From an uncultured Chitinophagaceae bacterium (GTDB lineage: Bacteria > Bacteroidota > Bacteroidia > Chitinophagales > Chitinophagaceae), in assembly GCA_937958995.1 (NCBI GenBank), contig CALGAP010000009.1, forward strand, positions 386,006-450,005: DNA of 64,000 bases, given 5' to 3'. This document shows, piece after piece, positions 1-7,714 of the stretch. How positions within the stretch are numbered: the stretch's first letter is position 1; the number at the start of each line of letters is the position of its first letter. The position numbers and the translations under genes are program-made. Under the pieces are notes generated by a model that was not told where the DNA came from, made no database searches, and saw only the letters and a program-made list of their open reading frames with translations.

Positions 1-17
1 GAACTATTGAAGGATTC

Positions 18-69
18 GTCATTGCGGGGAACGGATAGTTTAACCAGGCTAACCGTTCCCCACAATGAC
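18..69. terminator. Inverted repeat, probable terminator
   Basis: Two 17-nt arms (18-34 and 53-69) pair with one C/T difference around an 18-nt loop. The hairpin lies just past the 3' end of the leftward ferritin-like gene, so it most likely ends that transcript. It could also serve a rightward gene outside the window. Confidence 0.55.
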
Positions 70-86
70 GATCTGATTCAGGACTT

Positions 87-623
87 CTAATCCTTTTCCT
101 TATTAGCCTTTACATTGCTGCTGGTTTCTGCAATCTTTGTCAGCAGTTCATCGGCCTGCTTTTCTTCGGCAAGCGTTTCCGCGAGGATTTCTGCAGCTTC
201 ATTATGTCTCATGGTTTTGGCCAGCTGAACAAGACCGCCATAGGTGGCTATTTCATAATGTTCTGCTTTTTGTGCGGCGAAGATCAGGCCAACATCGCGT
301 TGGGCAGTGCCTTCGTCAGTTTCATCAATTATTTCCTCACCTTCATCGGCGATGCCTGCCATAGCCTGGCATTTCTTTGCCGTGGCTTCTTCGCCCAGCA
401 TTTCAAAAACATTTTCCAGGCGTGTTACATGCGTCTTGGTCTGCATCAAATGATCGGCAAATGCTTTTTTAAGTTCACGCGAGGTAGCGGCCTCTTCCAG
501 TTTGGGCAAAACTTTTACAAGCTTTTTTTCTGCCCAGTAAATATCCTGTAACTGATCTATAAAAAACTGGTGCAACTTGTTGTCGGCCATGCTGCCAGCC
601 ATAGTTTTTGTACGAGATTCCAT
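87..623 (-). CDS. YciE/YciF-type ferritin-like protein (DUF892)
   Basis: A 178-residue protein with the alpha-helical pattern of the DUF892 (YciE/YciF) ferritin-like family. It opens with the family block LHQFFIDQLQDIYWAEKKL and later has repeated E-x2-H patterns (KAEHYEIATYG, LAEEKQADELL) typical of a four-helix di-iron bundle. Family members are linked to stress responses; the biochemical role is poorly defined. The length fits the family. The N-terminus is uncertain: residues 8 and 12 are also Met, and the conserved region starts just after the second of these. It has no signal peptide and should be cytoplasmic. It appears to be a single-gene transcript ending at the 18-69 hairpin. Confidence 0.85.
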   Translation of the reverse strand: MESRTKTMAGSMADNKLHQFFIDQLQDIYWAEKKLVKVLPKLEEAATSRELKKAFADHLMQTKTHVTRLENVFEMLGEEATAKKCQAMAGIADEGEEIIDETDEGTAQRDVGLIFAAQKAEHYEIATYGGLVQLAKTMRHNEAAEILAETLAEEKQADELLTKIAETSSNVKANKEKD

Positions 624-758
624 AAATAATGATTTTTAGTTTTAGAAAAATGATGATCCGCGAGCAGGAGATAAATAGAATGCAAAATGCATTCCCGTGG
701 CAGCATGCCCCTGGTGTGGGGAAATCTCTACAAGAAGAATGAAGAAGGAACAGGGAAA

Positions 759-774
759 TTGAACCCCTGTTCAA
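759..774. terminator. Short hairpin at the 3' end of the oxidoreductase gene
   Basis: TTGAAC-CCCT-GTTCAA is a perfect 6-4-6 inverted repeat lying 11 bases past the end of the leftward gene at 785-1885. The stem is short and the T tract weak, so this is only a plausible terminator. Confidence 0.3.
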
Positions 775-784
775 TCTTCAGTCT

Positions 785-1885
785 TCAACTGATTTTGACC
801 CGCGAATTTTCTCTCACCGACCGGTACACCGCTTCTACCACTCTTATATCTTTCAGTCCTTCTTCGCCGGTGGCGAGCATCGGTTGTTTGTTGAGGATGG
901 CGAGGGCGTCGTCGTCCATTTGTTTTATTTGTTCACCGGGCACGCGGGTAATGGCGGGGGGAAGTTTGATGCCGTCGCTGGTTTCGCCCTGCACGCCATT
1001 GTAGGCGCTGAAGGGGTCGAGTTTGTACCAGCCATTGGCGGCGTTGACCAGGAGACTGTTCATGTTTTTGCCGAAACTGGTTTCACATTCGGCAGTGGCG
1101 CCGCTGGGAAATTCGAGCTGGAACTTCATGGTCTCGTCCACTTCTTTATAAATTTCAGGGCGGGTAGTTGATTGCTGGGCAGTTACATAAACGGGTTCTT
1201 CGCCGGTAGAGTAGCGGGCGGCGTTGAGAGGATACACGCCCATATCGTACATGGAGCCGCCGCCGAGGGATTTGATTTGCTTCCAATGATTGGTGCGGCC
1301 ATCGAAATATCCGGCAGCTGCGGTCACTTTTATTATTTTGCCATACTTTTTTTCCTTACCGAACTGGATAATTTTTTGCGTGTTGGGTTCGTGCTGCATC
1401 CGGTAGCCGATAGCCAGCGACACTTTATTCTTTTTGCAGGCGTCGATCATCGACTGGCATTCTTTCACTGTCATGGCCATGGGCTTTTCGCACCACACGT
1501 GTTTGCCTGCATTGGCCGCGCGAATCACGTATTCTGCGTGCATGGAAGGCGGCAGCACTACGTACACCACATCAATGTCGGGGTTGTTCGCGATCTGGTC
1601 AAAATTCTGGTAGTTATAAATATTCTTGTCGGGAATATTGTGCTGTTGTTTCCAGCGTTCTGCCTTTTCGGGCGAGCCGGTCACGATGCCAGCCAGGTAG
1701 CAGTGTTTGGTTTCTTTAAGCGCCGGCGCCAGCAGGTCGGTGCTGTAGTAGCCCAGACCCACGAGTGCAATGCCCAGCCTGGTTTTCTGTTTCGGAATCA
1801 GAATGTGCGGAAAGGATTCGCTTGCCACCGCCAGGGCAGCCATGCTCCCGATAGTTTGCCTGATGAATTGTCTGCGTGTGTTCAT
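785..1885 (-). CDS. Gfo/Idh/MocA family oxidoreductase, Tat-exported
   Basis: A 366-residue NAD(P)-dependent oxidoreductase of the Gfo/Idh/MocA family. The N-terminus TRRQFIRQTIG is a twin-arginine signal followed by a short hydrophobic stretch, so export by Tat to the periplasm is expected. The Rossmann fold starts at about residue 36 (GIALVGLGYYSTDLLAPAL), and the family motif EKPMA follows at about residue 133. The C-terminal domain has the GGGSMYDMGVYPLNAARY segment common to glucose-fructose oxidoreductase-like members. Family members oxidise or reduce sugars and related polyols; the substrate cannot be read from the sequence. There is no sugar-utilisation neighbour: the next upstream gene is an unrelated membrane protein. 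Confidence 0.88.
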   Translation of the reverse strand: MNTRRQFIRQTIGSMAALAVASESFPHILIPKQKTRLGIALVGLGYYSTDLLAPALKETKHCYLAGIVTGSPEKAERWKQQHNIPDKNIYNYQNFDQIANNPDIDVVYVVLPPSMHAEYVIRAANAGKHVWCEKPMAMTVKECQSMIDACKKNKVSLAIGYRMQHEPNTQKIIQFGKEKKYGKIIKVTAAAGYFDGRTNHWKQIKSLGGGSMYDMGVYPLNAARYSTGEEPVYVTAQQSTTRPEIYKEVDETMKFQLEFPSGATAECETSFGKNMNSLLVNAANGWYKLDPFSAYNGVQGETSDGIKLPPAITRVPGEQIKQMDDDALAILNKQPMLATGEEGLKDIRVVEAVYRSVRENSRVKIS

Positions 1886-2022
1886 GTGCGTTGGATAAAG
1901 TGATCAACCAATTTTTTTTGAGGTAATTCCATCGGCAACGCATCATGGCGCGTGGCCGTGATGTTTTGCCTGTGGACAAGGGAGCATTAAGTTACGCAGA
2001 ATAAGTGTGGAATGCACACTAA

Positions 2023-3330
2023 TTATTGAGGAGAAATTGCTGATTTTATGGGACTGGAGGTCTTCACCGACGGAATGCGTATGGAATCTTTTGAAATCAC
2101 GAGTGTAAGCATGCCTGAAACCATGATTACTGCCGCAGCCAGCAGGAAATAATTCATTGATTCAATATAGGTATGGTTGATAGCAGCGAGACCTTGCAAG
2201 AAAAGAAATCCTTCGTTCAGCATGACGCCAATAGTGAAGATAGTCAAGCCAGTATTGGTAAGCCGGTTATCGGCCGGTAAAAAGCGCACGTGAACAAAAT
2301 AGCCTAGCAGAAATAAACTGACCAAACCCAGCAACACCAGGTGCAGGTATCCTATCACCACGGGCCTGAAGCCAAAGGCCAGGTAGCTGAGCGAGGGAAT
2401 AGCCGACAGGGCCTGTAATATTATTTTTATAACAAAGGCTGTCACCGCCAGCAACCACAACCATTTTGTGGCGGTTGATAAATGTTGCACAAAATTTCGG
2501 CGAATACCATGTAATGCTTTGCCCAGCCAAACCAGGGCTATCAATTGCATAATAGCAGCGGCCACTGCCAGCCAATAGAGTGGCGTGGGCAGTCGCATCC
2601 ACAAGGCAGATAATAAATAGGCGGGCACACTGGCGGCGAGTAATGTGTACACACCATACTTCAGATTTTTCCAGTTGACAGTAGCGCCCGATTGATGCAA
2701 CTGGTATATAAACAAGCCGGCAATACCAAACAAGAACCAGCCATTGTATTGAAAATGCAGAAAGAAATAAACGGAGCCGATATATAATCTTTGCGAGCTA
2801 TTCTCCGAAGCCATCAACCAGGCTAAATTAAAAGCTCCCAGTGATGAGATGATATAAAAAATCATTGCCGAACGAAAACAAATTTTCACCAGTTGGGGCA
2901 AAGCGCTCAACTTGCGCCACGCCAGTATGGCAAATAAGTAGGAGAATATAATTGATAAGGTGGAAAATGCAATTGAAGGCGCCTTATAACCCATAAAGGG
3001 AAAAGTGAGCAACATGCCGAAAGCGGCGAACTGTCCCAGCCAGAATAATTTCCTGAATACAGATGAATTGATTGTGTTTTGTGCATGAACTATGGCCGTG
3101 ATGGCTGCGAATAATGCCAGCGAAACCCAGCCGGAAAAGGCGAAATGAGAGTGGGCATGCAGCAAGTTTTTATGATCAACAGCAGGTAAGGGAAAAACTA
3201 TCTTAATGCGCAATAACAAACCTGCTGTAGCCACGATAAGCAGGTTCAGCAAAGCCAAACGTGCCCACTTGCGGAATATATCTTCAGCAGTAAACTTTTC
3301 CTTTTTCGATAACCAGTTTTCCTTGTTCAT
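2023..3330 (-). CDS. Polytopic membrane protein, NnrS / haem-copper oxidase-like, next to Fnr-type regulator
   Basis: A 435-residue, very hydrophobic protein with roughly 12 predicted membrane segments and no signal peptide. Several His sit in membrane contexts: HAHSHFAFSGW near residue 60, FFLHFQYNGWFLFG near residue 190, and YLHLVLLGLVSLFLLGYF near residue 330. This layout resembles the haem-copper oxidase subunit I / NnrS group of denitrification-associated proteins, but I cannot assign the family firmly. The start overlaps the 3' end of the Crp/Fnr gene by 47 bases in the same direction, so the two are co-transcribed. The nos operon lies divergently beyond the regulator, suggesting a role in nitrogen-oxide respiration or NO handling (inference). 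Confidence 0.6.
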   Translation of the reverse strand: MNKENWLSKKEKFTAEDIFRKWARLALLNLLIVATAGLLLRIKIVFPLPAVDHKNLLHAHSHFAFSGWVSLALFAAITAIVHAQNTINSSVFRKLFWLGQFAAFGMLLTFPFMGYKAPSIAFSTLSIIFSYLFAILAWRKLSALPQLVKICFRSAMIFYIISSLGAFNLAWLMASENSSQRLYIGSVYFFLHFQYNGWFLFGIAGLFIYQLHQSGATVNWKNLKYGVYTLLAASVPAYLLSALWMRLPTPLYWLAVAAAIMQLIALVWLGKALHGIRRNFVQHLSTATKWLWLLAVTAFVIKIILQALSAIPSLSYLAFGFRPVVIGYLHLVLLGLVSLFLLGYFVHVRFLPADNRLTNTGLTIFTIGVMLNEGFLFLQGLAAINHTYIESMNYFLLAAAVIMVSGMLTLVISKDSIRIPSVKTSSPIKSAISPQ

Positions 3331-3907
3331 GTAAGTGTCGGATTGCGCGGATAACGGTCTCTACGCGGAGTCCCGTCATATCCGCAATTTGTTGACGCGT
3401 CAGGTTTACCCGGTTGCATTTCGGGCACATATGACGGTTATTCACTTTAAAATAATTCATCAGCGCCGATATGCGGTATTCGGGATTGGTGCTGGCCAGC
3501 GCTTTTATGGTAAGGAACTTGTAACGCAAACGCTCTACCAGTATCCGCGAAAAGGCAAAATGCAAATCCTGGTTTTCTCTCAGCAGTTGCATAAACGTTG
3601 ATTTATGCAACCTGATCAATACCGAATCTTCATCGGCAATGGCGGTGGCAACATAAGGGCCATCGTCAAACAAAGGTAATTCACCAAAAGATTCACCTTC
3701 CTCTACCATCAGCTGAATAATTTCTTTTCCTTCTTCATTAATGCTTACCCACCGCACCTTACCCTTCACCAACTGATAATAGAAATTGGCATGACCTCCT
3801 TCGAAGAAGATGAGCTCATTGCGTTTTACCTTTTTGTAGGTGGCGCCCCAGGTAAGGAGCAGATCGATGTCGATAGCCATAGCGCTGAAGTTTCTCGTGA
3901 TGAACAA
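3284..3907 (-). CDS. Crp/Fnr family transcriptional regulator
   Basis: A 207-residue regulator: an N-terminal cyclic-nucleotide-binding-like beta-barrel (about 25-120, with EEGESFGELPLFDDGPYVATAI), a dimer helix, and a C-terminal winged helix (about 155-205) whose recognition region reads LTRQQIADMTGLRVETVIRA. There is no N-terminal cysteine cluster of the E. coli FNR type. A CPKC pair sits just before the HTH. Residue 10 is also Met, at 3880, and is an equally reasonable start. It is divergent from the nos operon, with three TGAT/ATCA-type or similar palindromes between them, so it probably controls that operon and perhaps itself (inference). Confidence 0.88.
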   Translation of the reverse strand: MFITRNFSAMAIDIDLLLTWGATYKKVKRNELIFFEGGHANFYYQLVKGKVRWVSINEEGKEIIQLMVEEGESFGELPLFDDGPYVATAIADEDSVLIRLHKSTFMQLLRENQDLHFAFSRILVERLRYKFLTIKALASTNPEYRISALMNYFKVNNRHMCPKCNRVNLTRQQIADMTGLRVETVIRAIRHLHEQGKLVIEKGKVYC

Positions 3908-3961
3908 ACAAAACTATATGCTACTGTACAGGCAGGAGATGATACTAAGTCAGACTTAACC

Positions 3962-3973
3962 TGATTTAAATCA
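3962..3973. promoter_or_regulatory. Crp/Fnr-type palindrome upstream of the regulator gene
   Basis: TGAT-TTAA-ATCA is a perfect 4-4-4 palindrome matching the core of Crp/Fnr-family sites. Its centre is 60 bases upstream of the regulator ATG, a distance compatible with autoregulation. Confidence 0.5.
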
Positions 3974-4070
3974 TATGAGATGGGTGGACGGAAGAACGCA
4001 ACAACAGTAATTTACGTAAATAAAGCTTACAGTGTGCTGGTACTCAGCAAAATTGAGAAAGAACAAGTAG

Positions 4071-4086
4071 CATGACAAAAGTCATG
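4071..4086. promoter_or_regulatory. Palindrome CATGAC-N4-GTCATG
   Basis: A perfect 6-4-6 inverted repeat with the same arm and gap geometry as the neighbouring Crp/Fnr-like sites, but with GAC/GTC in place of GAT/ATC. It lies 60 bases upstream of the better site at 4130-4147 and may be a second, weaker binding site. Confidence 0.4.
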
Positions 4087-4129
4087 TCCTTCATTTTTCC
4101 CCCAAATGTTCTGAAAGGTTCTCGCAATC

Positions 4130-4147
4130 TTATGATTACGATCATAA
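4130..4147. promoter_or_regulatory. Fnr-type operator of the nos operon
   Basis: TTATGAT-TACG-ATCATAA is a perfect 7-4-7 palindrome with the TGAT-N4-ATCA core of Crp/Fnr-family boxes. Its centre (4138.5) is about 42 bases upstream of the start point expected from the -7 element at 4168-4175. That is the usual spacing for Fnr-type activation. Confidence 0.7.
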
Positions 4148-4167
4148 AGGCCGGTTTGGGTTAACCG

Positions 4168-4175
4168 TAATCTTG
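4168..4175 (+). promoter_or_regulatory. Probable -7 element of the nos promoter
   Basis: TAATCTTG matches the Bacteroidota -7 consensus TAnnTTTG with one change. No TTG is seen at -33, where the Fnr-type palindrome region lies instead, as expected for an activator-dependent promoter. The expected transcript start is near 4180, about 24 bases before the cytochrome gene. Confidence 0.4.
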
Positions 4176-4203
4176 TGCCGTATTTCATCACTATCAAATT
4201 CAC

Positions 4204-4680
4204 ATGTATATGAAAAAATTGTTTTTCGCCTGCATTATCGCACTCGTTGCCTATGCCTGTTCAGACAGTGGAACCAAAACAGAAGGATCGAATGACGATG
4301 CTTCAACTTCCTCTACTTCAGGCACTCCCGGCTATGATACTGCCCGCGGCACGGGTAAGTTTACCAATGTGGAAGTGAGTCCCACTCTCGACAAAGCCAT
4401 GGCCGATGCCGGGGAGAAAGTGTACGACATCAAATGCGCTTCCTGCCACAAGCTCAGCGATGAAAAGCTGGTAGGTCCCGGATGGAAAGGCGTTACCCAA
4501 CGTCACCGCCCCGAGTGGATAATGAATTTCGTGACCAATGTTGATGAGATGCTGCAGCAAGATCCTAAAGCGCAGGCCATGCTGGAGATATGCCTTGTGC
4601 GTATGCCCAACCAGAACCTGACCGACGATGAGGCGCGCAACGTGTATGAGTTTATGCGCAAGAACGACGGTGTGAACTAG
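4204..4680 (+). CDS. Cytochrome c lipoprotein of the nos operon
   Basis: A 158-residue lipoprotein with one haem c. The signal peptide ends in LVAYAC (Cys 19). A Ser/Thr/Gly-rich linker follows, then a class I cytochrome c domain with the haem motif CASCH (codons 4435-4449) and a distal Met candidate in LVRMPNQNLTDDEARNVYEFM. Such cytochromes precede nosZ in clade II nos clusters and probably pass electrons to NosZ. Met 3 (4210) is an alternative start with a more typical MKK n-region. It is the first gene of the operon: nosZ follows after 26 bases, and the Fnr-type operator lies upstream. Confidence 0.88.
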   Translation: MYMKKLFFACIIALVAYACSDSGTKTEGSNDDASTSSTSGTPGYDTARGTGKFTNVEVSPTLDKAMADAGEKVYDIKCASCHKLSDEKLVGPGWKGVTQRHRPEWIMNFVTNVDEMLQQDPKAQAMLEICLVRMPNQNLTDDEARNVYEFMRKNDGVN

Positions 4681-4706
4681 TGACCAACCCCCTAAAATAT
4701 AAATAT

Positions 4707-6689
4707 ATGAGATCAGTAAACTTTCTAACAATCATGGCCATAGCAGGGTGTATGGCATACATGTCGTGCAAACCCTCGGCAGGCAACGACGCTGTAAGTG
4801 GCGATGCTGCTGCGAAGGCTTATGTGCCCCCCGGCAAATACGATGAGCTGTACAATTTTGTGTCTGGTGGTTTCAGCGGGCAGACTTCCGTTTACGGCTT
4901 GCCCTCGGGCCGCCTGCTGCGCGTGATCCCCGTTTTTTCTGTTGACCCCGAAAAAGGATATGGCTACAGCGAAGAAACGAAAGCAATGCTCAATACCTCG
5001 CACGGTTTTGTGCCCTGGGATGACCTGCACCACATGGAGCTTTCGCAAACGAATGGTGAAATTGACGGCCGCTGGCTTTTCGGCAATGCCAACAACACGC
5101 CGCGCGTGGCCCGCATTGACCTCAAGACCTTCCGCACCGCCGAAATTATAGAGCTGCCCAACAGCGCCGGTAACCACTCTTCGCCATTCATTACCGAAAA
5201 CACAGAGTATGTAGTGGCCGGCACCCGCTTTAGTGTGCCCATTGGCGACAACACCGATGTGCCCATCAGCTCGTACAAACAAAATTTCAAAGGCACCATC
5301 AGCTTTATCAGCGTTGATAAAAATACCGGGCGCATGAATATCGCCTTCCAGCTGGAAACGCCTGGCGTTAACTTCGACCTGAGCCACGCCGGTAAAGGTC
5401 CCAGCCACGGATGGTTCTTCTTCAGCTGCTACAATTCTGAACAGGCCAACACGCTGCTGGAGGTGAATGCTTCGCAGCGCGACAAAGACTTCATTTTGGC
5501 TGTGAACTGGAAAAAAGCTGAAGAATACCTGGCGCAAGGCAAGGGTAAGAAGAAACAGGTGCGTTATGCAAGAAATCATTATGATGAAAGCACACATACT
5601 GCTGTTTCTGAAATCCTGACCGAAGTGACCATGCTCGACCCGAAAGAGCTGAAAGATATTTGCTATCTCATACCCTGTCCCAAATCTCCGCATGGTTGCG
5701 ACGTGGATCCCACCGGCGAATACATTGTAGGCAGTGGTAAGCTGGCCGCTTTGATCCCCGTATTTTCTTTCACCAAAATGCAACAGGCCATAGCTAATAA
5801 AGATTTTGAAGGAGAATATGAAGGTCTGCCAGTTCTGAAGTACGAATCTGTGCTTCATGGCGAAGTACAGAAACCCGGTCTTGGCCCCTTGCACACCGAG
5901 TTTGATGGCAACGGTTATGCTTATACTTCGTTCTTTATTTCATCTGAAATTGTGAAATGGAGTATTAAAGACCTGAAAGTGGTTGACCGCGTGCCCACTT
6001 ACTATTCAATCGGACACCTCTGCGTGCCGGGCGGCGATACCAAAAAACCTTATGGTAAATACGTAATCGCCTATAACAAGATCACCAAAGACCGCTACCT
6101 GCCCACTGGTCCTGAACTGGCGCAAAGCGCCCAGTTGTATGATATCACGGGTGACAAAATGCAGCTGATACTCGACTTCCCCACTATCGGTGAGCCGCAC
6201 TATGCGCAGGCAGTACCGGCCGATCTGATCTCGAAAAATTCGGTCAAGTTCTACAACATCAATGAAAATAAGCACCCGTACGTGGCAATGGGTGAGAAAG
6301 AAGCGAAGGTGGTACGCGAAGGAAACAAGGTGCATGTATATGCAACCGCTATCCGCAGCCACTTTGCTCCGGATAATATCGAAGGCATAAAGCTGGGCGA
6401 TGAAGTGTATTTCCATATTACCAACCTGGAACAGGATTGGGATATTCCGCATGGTTTTGCCGTGAAAGGCGCCAACAACGCGGAACTGCTGATTATGCCC
6501 GGCGAAACACAAACCCTGAAATGGGTGCCCGAGAAAGCTGGCGTTTACCCATTCTATTGTACCGACTTCTGCAGTGCCCTGCACCAGGAAATGTCGGGTT
6601 ACATACGCGTTTCGCCAAGAGGAAGCAACGTGGAACTGACGTATAGTCTTGGCAAAACCGAAAGCGAATCCACTCAACCTAATAATTAG
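4707..6689 (+). CDS. nosZ: Nitrous oxide reductase, clade II (Sec-type)
   Basis: A 660-residue NosZ that reduces N2O to N2 in the periplasm. The start at ATG 4707 gives MRSVNF followed by a hydrophobic stretch ending AYMSC, a Sec lipoprotein-like signal with no twin arginine, as in clade II enzymes. A GTG at 4680 would add nine residues that spoil the signal. CuZ histidine motifs are visible through the seven-bladed propeller: DDLHHMEL, LSHAGKGPSHGW, SPHGCDV, GPLHTEFDG and GEPHYAQ. The C-terminal cupredoxin domain has the CuA motif CTDFCSALHQEM (first Cys at about residue 618). All expected copper ligands appear present, so the enzyme should be active. Maturation genes nosL, nosD, nosF and nosY follow directly. 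Confidence 0.96.
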   Translation: MRSVNFLTIMAIAGCMAYMSCKPSAGNDAVSGDAAAKAYVPPGKYDELYNFVSGGFSGQTSVYGLPSGRLLRVIPVFSVDPEKGYGYSEETKAMLNTSHGFVPWDDLHHMELSQTNGEIDGRWLFGNANNTPRVARIDLKTFRTAEIIELPNSAGNHSSPFITENTEYVVAGTRFSVPIGDNTDVPISSYKQNFKGTISFISVDKNTGRMNIAFQLETPGVNFDLSHAGKGPSHGWFFFSCYNSEQANTLLEVNASQRDKDFILAVNWKKAEEYLAQGKGKKKQVRYARNHYDESTHTAVSEILTEVTMLDPKELKDICYLIPCPKSPHGCDVDPTGEYIVGSGKLAALIPVFSFTKMQQAIANKDFEGEYEGLPVLKYESVLHGEVQKPGLGPLHTEFDGNGYAYTSFFISSEIVKWSIKDLKVVDRVPTYYSIGHLCVPGGDTKKPYGKYVIAYNKITKDRYLPTGPELAQSAQLYDITGDKMQLILDFPTIGEPHYAQAVPADLISKNSVKFYNINENKHPYVAMGEKEAKVVREGNKVHVYATAIRSHFAPDNIEGIKLGDEVYFHITNLEQDWDIPHGFAVKGANNAELLIMPGETQTLKWVPEKAGVYPFYCTDFCSALHQEMSGYIRVSPRGSNVELTYSLGKTESESTQPNN

Positions 6690-6697
6690 ATCAGATC

Positions 6698-7714
6698 ATG
6701 ACAAGCAAGATGTCCCTCCTCACGCGGATAATAGCCGTCATCGGCGCGCTGCTGCTGGTCGGCGCCATATTTCTCCCGGTCTGGAGGATCGAATTAACCG
6801 CGCCCCAATATCCGGAGGGACTCGTGTTGAAAATTTATGCCGACAAACTCGGCGGTGATGTGGAAGTAGTAAATGGTTTAAACCACTATATCGGCATGCG
6901 TACACTGCATGAAAAAGACTTCGTTGAATTCCAGGTGTTGCCTTATATCATAGGCACCCTGGCATTCTTCGGGTTACTGTCGGTGGTGGTCAACCGAAAA
7001 TGGTTCTTTTATGTCTGGGCAGGATTCTTTGTGTTGTTTGCCGTGATTGCCATGGTTGACTTTTACCGATGGGAATACAATTATGGTCATAACCTCGACC
7101 CGGCCGCGCCTATACAGGTGCCCGGCATGACCTATCAGCCACCGCTGATTGGTTTTAAGCAGTTGCTCAATTTCGGCGCTTACTCCATTCCCGATATGGG
7201 TGGATGGTGCATGGTAGCCACAGGACTGCTGCTGGTATTTTGTGTGGCGTTTGAGCTGAAGAGGTCGAGGCATGCACGCCGGTCCCCGTATAACTCTATA
7301 ACCGTAGTGGCTATTGCCCTGTTGCTGATGCAATCGTGCAGCAGCGGACCGCAGCCCATACGATTTGGCGAAGACGCCTGCGAGTTTTGCAAAATGACGA
7401 TCACCGATAAGAAATTCGGCGCAGAAATAGAAACTCAAAAAGGAAAGATTTACAAATTCGACGATATCCATTGCCTGACCTCGTTTTTAAAATCCGGTAC
7501 CCTCGATACGCAACAGGTGAAAAACATATACATGGTAGATTTCGCTTCGGCGGGGAACCTGGTGCTCAGCAGCCAGTGTTTCCTGCTGCAAAGCGAAAAC
7601 ATACAAGCGCCTATGGGCAGTCATATCGCAGCCTTTGCCAACGAAGACAGTCTCCGCAGTTTTCAGCAACAATTAAACGGAAAACAGGTAAGCTGGCATG
7701 AAGTCAATCAGTAA
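6698..7714 (+). CDS. nosL: Membrane protein fused to NosL copper chaperone
   Basis: A 338-residue fusion. Residues 1-190 hold four membrane segments (about 9-27, 83-97, 103-121, 168-186) with a periplasmic-size loop between the first two. Residues 201-213 are a further hydrophobic stretch ending in LLLMQSC, a complete lipobox with no Met before it. Residues 214-338 are a NosL domain with the copper-binding core DACEFCKMTI. NosL delivers copper to NosZ. The buried lipobox suggests a separate lipoprotein gene was joined to an upstream membrane-protein gene of the same cluster. It starts 8 bases after nosZ and overlaps nosD by 17 bases. Whether the internal signal is still cleaved is unknown. 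Confidence 0.85.
   Translation: MTSKMSLLTRIIAVIGALLLVGAIFLPVWRIELTAPQYPEGLVLKIYADKLGGDVEVVNGLNHYIGMRTLHEKDFVEFQVLPYIIGTLAFFGLLSVVVNRKWFFYVWAGFFVLFAVIAMVDFYRWEYNYGHNLDPAAPIQVPGMTYQPPLIGFKQLLNFGAYSIPDMGGWCMVATGLLLVFCVAFELKRSRHARRSPYNSITVVAIALLLMQSCSSGPQPIRFGEDACEFCKMTITDKKFGAEIETQKGKIYKFDDIHCLTSFLKSGTLDTQQVKNIYMVDFASAGNLVLSSQCFLLQSENIQAPMGSHIAAFANEDSLRSFQQQLNGKQVSWHEVNQ

Noticed and set aside
1172..1903. 243-codon frame antisense to the Gfo/Idh/MocA gene
   Set aside because: Shadow of the real gene; no own features.
4725..5894. 389-codon frame antisense to nosZ
   Set aside because: It mirrors the nosZ coding strand; nosZ motifs are complete on the other strand.
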